Origin: Calidifontibacillus oryziterrae
GTDB taxonomy: Bacteria; Bacillota; Bacilli; Bacillales; Bacillaceae_J
DNA length: 64,000 nt
NCBI RefSeq assembly: GCF_000331575.1
Contig: NZ_KB223527.1
Span: 655,842 to 719,841 of the forward strand
Direction of reading: 5' to 3'
How positions within the stretch are numbered: position 1 is the stretch's first letter; every line of letters starts with the position of its first letter. Below the pieces are notes generated by a model. It searched no databases. It was not told the DNA's origin and saw only the letters and a list, made by a program, of their open reading frames with translations. Shown piece after piece: positions 58,041 through 64,000 of this stretch. Both the position numbers and the translations under genes were made by a program.

Positions 58041-59723
58041 ATGCACGTTGACATCGAATTTGATCAAACTTGGCAAAGAGAATTTCTGCATAAAGTAGAA
58101 AATGACGGTCCATGGGCAAATTGGGAATTGTTTAAGCTTGCCTATGAAATTGAAAAAAAATTAATAATTTCAAATTTCGAAGGGTTACTTGCGCCAAAAT
58201 ATCTACCACATCTTACCCCATTACCTCACCAAATAAAAGCAGCGCAAACTGTGCTTGAACAAATGAATGGGAAAGCAATACTAGCGGATGAAGTTGGACT
58301 TGGTAAAACAATTGAAGCAGGTCTTATTTTAAAAGAGTATTTGGTCCGTGGTTTAGTAAAAAAAGTTTTAATTTTAGTTCCTGCTTCGCTAGTTTCACAG
58401 TGGGAGACAGAATTAAACAAGAAATTTTTTATTCCTGCTATTGCTCACAATAAGAAAAGTTATATATGGGAACAATGTGATATCGTCATCACATCTATTG
58501 ATACGGCAAAACGTAATCCACATCGTGATATTATTTACAAGCAAGACTATGACATGGTTATTATCGATGAAGCCCATAAATTAAAAAATAATAAAACAAA
58601 AAACTATGAATTTGTTCAAAACTTAAAAAAGAAGTTTTGCCTGCTATTAACGGCAACTCCGATTCAAAATAAAGTTGAAGAAATTTTTAATCTCGTTTCA
58701 TTATTAAAGCCCGGCCATTTAGGAAACCATACTAACTTTACAGAGGTGTTCTCAGCAAAAGAAAGAACTGTTGAAAATAATGAGTATTTAAAAGAACTAA
58801 TCAATAAAGTAATGATTCGAAATCGACGAACAGATACGAATGTCGAATGGACAAAACGTAACATAAAGTCAATCACAATTGAACTTTCTAGAGAAGAAAA
58901 AGAGCTCTATGATTCTGTTATTGCATTAAAAAATGACCACACGGTAAATAAAAATCTTTTTTCTCTCATTACTTTACAAAGAGAAATTTGCTCCAGTCGT
59001 GAGGCGGCATATGTAACACTAAAAAACATGCTACAAAAAGAGGAAACTACTAATCGAATGGTTGAAATAATCCAAGAACTTATGCGTAAAATAGAACTCG
59101 TTCCGAAAAATTCAAAAGCAGAAAAAGCACTAGAAGTAATTCAACAAATTAATGATAAAGTCATTATTTTTACAGAATACAGGGCAACCCAACTATATTT
59201 GCAATGGTTTTTACAACAACATGGTATTACTTCTGTCCCATTTCGTGGTGGTTTTAAAAGAAGTAAGAAGGATTGGATGAAGGAGTTATTTAAAAACCAG
59301 GCACAGGTGCTAATCGCTACAGAGGCTGGGGGTGAGGGTATTAACCTCCAATTCTGCAATCACATTATCAATTATGACTTACCCTGGAATCCAATGCGGA
59401 TTGAACAAAGAATTGGAAGAATCCACAGGCTAGGACAAGAACGAGACGTTCATATTTATAACTTTGCAACAAAAGGGACAGTTGAGGAGCACATCTTACA
59501 ACTACTGTATGAAAAAATAAACCTGTTTGAAAAAGTAATTGGTAAACTTGATGAAATATTATCACGTTTAGACCTTTCCAATATCGAGAGCCATATAGAG
59601 GATATTCTTGCTAATTCCGAAAGTGATGGAGAAATCCGCATTAAAATGGACAATCTTTCTTCTATTATTAATTTTACTTTGAATGCAGAAGAGGTGCACC
59701 ATGCAACAGCAAGATATTCATAA
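58041..59723 (+). CDS. yqhH: SNF2-family helicase YqhH
   Basis: DNA-dependent ATPase of the SWI2/SNF2 type (HepA/RapA-like). Motif I LADEVGLGKTIEAGLIL, motif II DEAH, LLTATPIQNKVEE, and helicase C motifs ATEAGGEGINLQFCN and WNPMRIEQRIGRIHRLGQ. 560 aa. ATG behind AAAGGGATGA. Divergent from the gcv riboswitch; overlaps yqhG by 23 nt. Role unknown; its link with gcv is only positional. Confidence 0.94.
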   Translation: MHVDIEFDQTWQREFLHKVENDGPWANWELFKLAYEIEKKLIISNFEGLLAPKYLPHLTPLPHQIKAAQTVLEQMNGKAILADEVGLGKTIEAGLILKEYLVRGLVKKVLILVPASLVSQWETELNKKFFIPAIAHNKKSYIWEQCDIVITSIDTAKRNPHRDIIYKQDYDMVIIDEAHKLKNNKTKNYEFVQNLKKKFCLLLTATPIQNKVEEIFNLVSLLKPGHLGNHTNFTEVFSAKERTVENNEYLKELINKVMIRNRRTDTNVEWTKRNIKSITIELSREEKELYDSVIALKNDHTVNKNLFSLITLQREICSSREAAYVTLKNMLQKEETTNRMVEIIQELMRKIELVPKNSKAEKALEVIQQINDKVIIFTEYRATQLYLQWFLQQHGITSVPFRGGFKRSKKDWMKELFKNQAQVLIATEAGGEGINLQFCNHIINYDLPWNPMRIEQRIGRIHRLGQERDVHIYNFATKGTVEEHILQLLYEKINLFEKVIGKLDEILSRLDLSNIESHIEDILANSESDGEIRIKMDNLSSIINFTLNAEEVHHATARYS

Positions 59724-60498
59724 CTATTTACTAAGCTTTTTCACAAACAATGAATGCGAAATAATTGAAGCTTCAGCAGGTCATTTTGTTACACAGTTAA
59801 CAATTGACTTAGATAAACAGCTTATGAACCGCCCATTTTACTGGCATTACGTTGAAAAAACTGGTGGTGAGCCGAAACCAACGAGATTGGCGTTCATTAC
59901 TGATCACAAAAAGGCTCCAAAAGATATTAAAGGGGAGACGATCCACTTAGGATCACCCCGTTTACAACAAATTTTTGCAACGACTAAAAAAATGGCTGCC
60001 CATATCCGTATGTATGAGCAAGCCACCCACTTCGGCAGAAATACCCCTCTGCAACCTTGGTTAGGATTAAATGTAAAGATATCTTACAAATGTGACCGAA
60101 AAAAAGAGTTATTTCTTTCTCTCGGTTTAAATTTAATAAGTGGAATAATTATTGACCAATTTCAGAGTAAAATCTCTAACAAGACATTAACTCCAAAAAT
60201 ACCAGACTTTTGTTTTACTTTATCACCGCTAATTAAACCTATGAGTGGTTTGAAGCGTATTGAAAATGTAATAGTCCAAATGATTGAAAATGACGATCAT
60301 TCTTGGGCATCGGAAGCTCTATTGCGATGGGAAAAGGATCAACGATTATTAGATCACTTTTACGAAGAAAATATTGAAAAACCAGAAAGTTATTTTGTTG
60401 AAAAAAAGGCTTTGGAAGACCAATACAAACCAAGAATTAATATCAAAATAATAAATGGTGGCCTTTTTTACTTAACACAACACACAATGCAAACTTAA
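59701..60498 (+). CDS. yqhG: YqhG family protein
   Basis: 265 aa, conserved in Bacillus next to yqhH. The frame opens at 59683, but ATG 59701 (MQQQDIHNYLLSFF) follows GAAGAGGTG 5 nt upstream. Starts with a helical segment, then mixed alpha/beta; no catalytic motif or membrane segment seen. Overlap with yqhH indicates coupled translation. Confidence 0.9.
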   Translation: MQQQDIHNYLLSFFTNNECEIIEASAGHFVTQLTIDLDKQLMNRPFYWHYVEKTGGEPKPTRLAFITDHKKAPKDIKGETIHLGSPRLQQIFATTKKMAAHIRMYEQATHFGRNTPLQPWLGLNVKISYKCDRKKELFLSLGLNLISGIIIDQFQSKISNKTLTPKIPDFCFTLSPLIKPMSGLKRIENVIVQMIENDDHSWASEALLRWEKDQRLLDHFYEENIEKPESYFVEKKALEDQYKPRINIKIINGGLFYLTQHTMQT

Positions 60499-60504
60499 AA
60501 AAGA

Positions 60505-60721
60505 ACAAAGGCTATAGGCGCCCTGATTAGCGACGTATAAACTAAGAGCGCATCGACTGAGATAAACAAAACACGTCGAGGGACGAGTCGATGTTGACTT
60601 ATCGCAAAAGAGATGAGGGAAGTTTACTAGTCGCTGGGCGCTTGCGCTGGACGACTACTCTCTGTGCTATAGTATTTATCCATAGGATCAAATTTTTTAA
60701 TTTCCTAAACAATTAAAAAGA
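60505..60721. repeat. Dispersed hairpin repeat, copy 3
   Basis: Nearly identical to copy 2 (53411-53626). Its tail AATTTCCTAAACAATTAAAAAG matches the tail of copy 1 right up to the terminator stem. Outer arms GGCGCC...AGCGAC and GTCGCTGGGCGC. Confidence 0.9.
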
Positions 60722-60745
60722 TCCCATGAGATCTTCCTCATGGGA
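60713..60745 (-). terminator. Terminator of the nap operon
   Basis: Minus strand stem TCCCATGAG / CTCATGGGA, loop GAAGAT, then TCTTTTTAATT, 31 bp past the napF stop. Confidence 0.9.
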
Positions 60746-60775
60746 CAATAATATTTATTTAAAAGGGAGATCAAC

Positions 60776-61339
60776 TTAGGGATTAAGGGCTCTTACGTAC
60801 ACCCCTTTTATGTCCGTTTGTATACAGGAGCTAACACATTGACCACAACCATTGCATAACTCTGCGTTAATTTTCGGCTTGCTGTTTTCTAATGTTAGCG
60901 CGCCTGGCACAGGACAAGCGCGGACACAATAATCACACATGACTTCTTGATAGGCAAGACAATTGTGTGTCGAAATTTTCGCAATTCCAATGGGTGGAGC
61001 AACACCATTTTCAGGTTTCTCAAGTGCATCTGTTGGACAAGACTCTATGCATTTATTGCAAAATGTACAAGCAATTTTATTTGGGTTTAAGAACGGTGTC
61101 CCAGCAAGCTTTGCACCACTTTCTACATTAAATAATTGAATCGTAGCTTCAGGACAAACATCCTTACAAATACCACATCTTGTACAAGTCGTTAAAAACA
61201 CAATCTCATCTTGGGCACCGGGTGGTCGAATAAACTTCCTTTCTTGCTCAATTGTCGGTAAAACCATTTGTCCGAAGAGTCCAATTGCTGACTTAAAGTT
61301 TTCTGCGAGAAAATCTCTTCGGCTCTGTTTCATGCTCAT
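60776..61339 (-). CDS. napF: NapF-type ferredoxin of periplasmic nitrate reductase
   Basis: 187 aa Fe-S protein with the order of E. coli NapF: SRRDFLAENFK at the start, IRPPGAQDEIVFLTTCTRC, then 4Fe-4S clusters CTRCGICKDVCP, CTFCNKCIESCP, an incomplete CDYCVRACP and CNGCGQCVSSC. NapF is cytosolic and thought to help NapA maturation. The RR near the N-terminus looks Tat-like, but no hydrophobic signal core follows. Overlaps napD by ATGA. The alternative, NapG, is less likely because of length and the missing signal peptide. Confidence 0.85.
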   Translation of the reverse strand: MSMKQSRRDFLAENFKSAIGLFGQMVLPTIEQERKFIRPPGAQDEIVFLTTCTRCGICKDVCPEATIQLFNVESGAKLAGTPFLNPNKIACTFCNKCIESCPTDALEKPENGVAPPIGIAKISTHNCLAYQEVMCDYCVRACPVPGALTLENSKPKINAELCNGCGQCVSSCIQTDIKGVYVRALNP

Positions 61340-61602
61340 AGTTCAGCGTTACCCCAATCGGTCGTTTCTTTTGCCTCTTCCATGTTATAATATACTACAT
61401 TCACGCCCAAGACTCCTGGAATCTTCTCCAGAGCTTTTCCTGTTTTATAGCTTTGATCAATCGAATCGACTTCAAGTGAAATAACAATTTTACAGCCTTC
61501 TAGAACATGATGCACCTCGACGCCTTCAAATTCAGCCACTTTCTTTGCAACTTCCTCCGCAAGACCAGCTTTTGTAAAAATCAAGATACCTGATATCATC
61601 AT
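61336..61602 (-). CDS. napD: NapD chaperone for periplasmic nitrate reductase
   Basis: 88-residue ferredoxin-fold protein that binds the NapA twin-arginine signal and delays export. SGILIFTKAGLAEEVAKKV and the IPGVLGVNVVYYNME end fit the family. Shine-Dalgarno GGGAGGAAC. Its presence implies that NapA has a Tat signal in the part outside the window. Confidence 0.88.
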   Translation of the reverse strand: MMISGILIFTKAGLAEEVAKKVAEFEGVEVHHVLEGCKIVISLEVDSIDQSYKTGKALEKIPGVLGVNVVYYNMEEAKETTDWGNAEL

Positions 61603-61708
61603 AGTGTTTGTTCCTCCCTTAGTTAGTCTATAATCTCTAAGATGAAATTAATTAGTCATTATTACATGGAAGAGGGGTAATGTTTACCCCTCTTCATTCA
61701 AAATTTAA

Positions 61709-62155
61709 TTATTCATTAAACGCTGCTTTCGTATCTAGTTGAGCAGCATGACACTGAACACAGTAATCACGGAAAATAGTTCCACCTTGTTCTTCATCAT
61801 AATAATGGGCTGCTGTCGGATACATAGCGCCTGTTTCAGGGTGGTTATGACAAACTAAACAGCTTTCCTGGCGTTGTTCAGAATTCCAATAATTAGAATG
61901 GTCTGCTGGCATCATCGGTGGTGCACTTAATAATCCCATTGTTGCTGAATTTTCGCGGCCTTCATTATCCAATTGCGGAACTGCAACTACTTTCGTTCCT
62001 GTTAAGCCTACACTTCCTGTTGCAACTGGTTCTGCTTGTTCTTGTGTTGCTGGTTCAGTTGTTGTTGGTTCTTGCGTAGCTGTTTGCGAGCAAGCAACCG
62101 CTAATACTAATACAAGAAGAAATACGACGATAAACCCATACTTTTTAGCTCTCAC
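61709..62155 (-). CDS. napB: NapB diheme cytochrome c, lipoprotein form
   Basis: Electron-transfer subunit for NapA. Two heme motifs, CLVCH (about 99-103) and CVQCH (about 133-137), with GLLSAPPMMPADH before them, a typical NapB block. Unlike Gram-negative NapB it begins with a lipoprotein signal (lipobox AVAC, Cys about 22) and a Thr/Glu/Pro/Gln linker, so it would be anchored to the outer face of the membrane. GTG start behind GGGGGGAAC. 14 bp after napA. Confidence 0.92.
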   Translation of the reverse strand: MRAKKYGFIVVFLLVLVLAVACSQTATQEPTTTEPATQEQAEPVATGSVGLTGTKVVAVPQLDNEGRENSATMGLLSAPPMMPADHSNYWNSEQRQESCLVCHNHPETGAMYPTAAHYYDEEQGGTIFRDYCVQCHAAQLDTKAAFNE

Positions 62156-62169
62156 GATGTTCCCCCCCT

Positions 62170-64000
62170 TTACGCCTTTACAACCTTAACAGCGCATTTT
62201 TTGTAATCCGGTTGTTTTGATATTGGATCATAACAGTCTAGTGTAACTAGATTAATCAATGTTTCTTCAGCAAAGAACGGTGCATAAACTAAGCCTTTAG
62301 GTGGCTTACCACGACCTCTTGTCGTTGATTTTATCAAACATTCTCCACGTCTAGACACAACTTTGACCATATCACCGTCTTGGATGCCCATTGCTGTTGC
62401 ATCATCTGGATGAATTTCAAGAGTTGCTTCAGGTACAGCACGGTGTAATTCTGGGACACGACGAGTCATTGAACCACTATGCCAGTGTTCTAGGACACGA
62501 CCTGTACATAACCATAATGGATATTCCGCATCAGGCACTTCAGCTGCTTCCTCAAATGGACGGAAGAATACAGTAGGACGATGATCAGCAGATTTATAGA
62601 AATCAATGTTATCATATTTTCCTACTTCACCAAATTCTTCAACACCGTATTGGTCATAGCCTTCTTCTTGCTTACCATGTGCATAACGCCAGCTTGTTTC
62701 TAACCATTGACCATTCACTTCTCGAACTGGCCAAGCAATACCATGCTGTTTAAAGTACTCCTCATATGGTGCCAACTGCTTCGCTTTCATTTTAAGCTTA
62801 AGACCTAGCTCTTGAATTTTTGGATTATCGCTTTCATGTGGATTTGAGAACATACGATATTCAGCCCACAATCTGCTGTTAACTTCATGCTGGTCTGCAA
62901 TTAAATCATTCTTGTCTTTATCCCAAACAGAGCCAAATAACACGTCGAATTTGTCTTTGTCGCCAATTTTTTGACCTTCGAAAACGCGTTTTGCAACTTG
63001 GATCATTGTCCAAATATCCCATTTTGCTTCCCCTGGTGGCTCTGTACATTTTTCAAAAATAGAAGTACGGCGTTCAGCATTACCGAATTGTCCTTCACGC
63101 TCTACCCACATTGCAGCCGGGAAGACAACATTTGCCATCTTAGTTGACTCAGTTGGATATACTTCAGACACTACGATAAATCCGTCTATTACACCTTTAC
63201 CATTAGCATCATTTCCGCGGAAACGGTTAAGCTTCGGTAATGTTTGGGCCCAGTTATTAGACATACTCCAAAGGAATTTCACATTTCCATTACCTAGTTC
63301 ACGGAACATTTTAATTGTATGGAAACCTGGCTTTTCAATTGGATCTAAATATCCTTCTGGTAAATTCCAAATTAACTCTGTGTAACGACGATGATCTGGT
63401 ACGTCAACGTTTAAGTCAGCTGGTAAGCGATGACTAAATACCCCAACTTCACGTGCAGTACCACATGCACTAGGCTGTCCAGTTAATGAGAATGGACCAC
63501 TACCTGGTTTACTAATTTTCCCTGTTAACAAGTGAATATCATAAACAAGGTTATTAATCCATACACCACGAGTATGCTGGTTCATACCCATTGTCCATAA
63601 TGACATGATTTTTTTGCTTGGATCTGCAAATTCTTTTGCAAGTTCTTCAATGTCTGCTGCAGGAACACCAGATAATTCAGATGCTTTTTCAAATGTATAT
63701 GGAGCAACGCTTTCTTTTAATTCATCAAACGTTATCGTCCAGTTCTTACCTGCTGAAGCGCCTGGTTCTACGACATCGTAATTATCTTCAAAAGAGTGAC
63801 CTAAATTTTCACTACCTGCTTTAAACTGGCAATGTGTTTCGACAAACTTTTTATCATATAATTCATTTGTAATTAAGTAGTTAATAATCGCATTGGCGAT
63901 CGCTAAGTCTGTTTGTGGTCTAAATACTAATAGCTTATCTGCTGTTTCAGATGTCCGCGATTCGCGTGTAGTTAAATCGTAATGTTTCACATCTGTGCCA
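62170..64000 (-). CDS. napA: Periplasmic nitrate reductase catalytic subunit NapA, N-terminus outside window
   Basis: C-terminal 609 residues or so of a Mo-bisMGD nitrate reductase; the frame is open through base 64000, and the internal Met at 63990 is not the start. Visible are [52 protein letters not shown], and the C-terminal pterin-binding domain from about 62560 ([21 protein letters not shown]). The N-terminal 4Fe-4S motif and the Mo-ligand Cys lie to the right of the window. First of napA-napB-napD-napF as far as seen. Napping to NapA rather than NarG or NasC rests on the [15 protein letters not shown] type and on napB and napD next to it. Confidence 0.93.
   Translation of the reverse strand, partial: GTDVKHYDLTTRESRTSETADKLLVFRPQTDLAIANAIINYLITNELYDKKFVETHCQFKAGSENLGHSFEDNYDVVEPGASAGKNWTITFDELKESVAPYTFEKASELSGVPAADIEELAKEFADPSKKIMSLWTMGMNQHTRGVWINNLVYDIHLLTGKISKPGSGPFSLTGQPSACGTAREVGVFSHRLPADLNVDVPDHRRYTELIWNLPEGYLDPIEKPGFHTIKMFRELGNGNVKFLWSMSNNWAQTLPKLNRFRGNDANGKGVIDGFIVVSEVYPTESTKMANVVFPAAMWVEREGQFGNAERRTSIFEKCTEPPGEAKWDIWTMIQVAKRVFEGQKIGDKDKFDVLFGSVWDKDKNDLIADQHEVNSRLWAEYRMFSNPHESDNPKIQELGLKLKMKAKQLAPYEEYFKQHGIAWPVREVNGQWLETSWRYAHGKQEEGYDQYGVEEFGEVGKYDNIDFYKSADHRPTVFFRPFEEAAEVPDAEYPLWLCTGRVLEHWHSGSMTRRVPELHRAVPEATLEIHPDDATAMGIQDGDMVKVVSRRGECLIKSTTRGRGKPPKGLVYAPFFAEETLINLVTLDCYDPISKQPDYKKCAVKVVKA

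Noticed and set aside
63900..63990. Met at 63990 as the start of napA
   Set aside because: NapA homology begins well before this residue, the frame stays open to base 64000, and no ribosome binding site is present.
1..64000. CRISPR array, prophage or transposase
   Set aside because: No regularly spaced short repeats, phage structural genes or DDE/serine recombinase frames were found on either strand.

Overview
The window is chromosomal DNA from a low-GC, endospore-forming member of the Bacillaceae. The gene order from yqhG/yqhH through gcv, the yqh genes, spoIIIA, acc, nusB-folD-xse-ispA-dxs, argR-recN-spoIVB-spo0A to the bkd operon and the art transporter matches the backbone I know from Bacillus subtilis. 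Almost everything is on the minus strand. The exceptions are yqzF, yqhQ-yqhP, a small ORF, yqhL, yqhH-yqhG and a candidate small RNA. No phage, insertion-sequence transposase, CRISPR array, tRNA or rRNA was seen.

Region by region (plus coordinates): 1-1373 holds an amino-acid ABC transporter (art-type, permease cut by the window edge). 1.8-2.2 kb is a bacilliredoxin, with a candidate C-rich sRNA divergent from it. 2.5-8.0 kb is a B12-dependent methylmalonyl-CoA mutase operon (mutA-mutB-meaB). 8.4-16.5 kb is the branched-chain keto acid dehydrogenase operon with its SigL activator BkdR, but without the ptb and buk genes. 16.7-21.9 kb carries yqzF, an aspartate kinase and an uncharacterised DUF342/GAF gene pair. 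22.0-29.5 kb is spo0A, spoIVB, recN, argR, yqxC and dxs. 29.5-30.8 kb contains oapA and, upstream of it, a large structured RNA that I identify as OLE RNA. 30.8-37.2 kb is ispA, xseB, xseA, folD, nusB, yqhY, accC and accB. 37.6-42.8 kb is the complete spoIIIAA-AH operon. 42.9-49 kb is yqhV, efp, yqhT, aroQ, yqhR, yqhQ, yqhP, yqhO and a small ORF. 49.1-51.7 kb is a B12-dependent ribonucleotide reductase with a pair of NrdR boxes. 52-57.9 kb is lipM, yqhL and the glycine cleavage operon behind a tandem glycine riboswitch. 58-60.5 kb is yqhH-yqhG. 60.8-64 kb is a periplasmic-type nitrate reductase operon (napA cut by the right edge, napB, napD, napF).

Functional threads: branched-chain amino acids go through Bcd and BKDH to acyl-CoAs, and the adjacent mutase would move propionyl/methylmalonyl-CoA into succinyl-CoA. 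Cobalamin is used by both the mutase and NrdJ. Lipoate made by LipM serves both BKDH E2 and glycine cleavage. OLE RNA and OapA are known from anaerobic or extremophilic Firmicutes, and the nap genes suggest respiration of nitrate. The organism is therefore probably a facultatively anaerobic, possibly denitrifying bacillus; species assignment is not possible from this window.

Non-coding highlights: OLE RNA with its own promoter, a candidate anti-Shine-Dalgarno sRNA, a dispersed hairpin repeat in three close copies that each abut a terminator, and a fourth divergent copy showing compensatory base changes.
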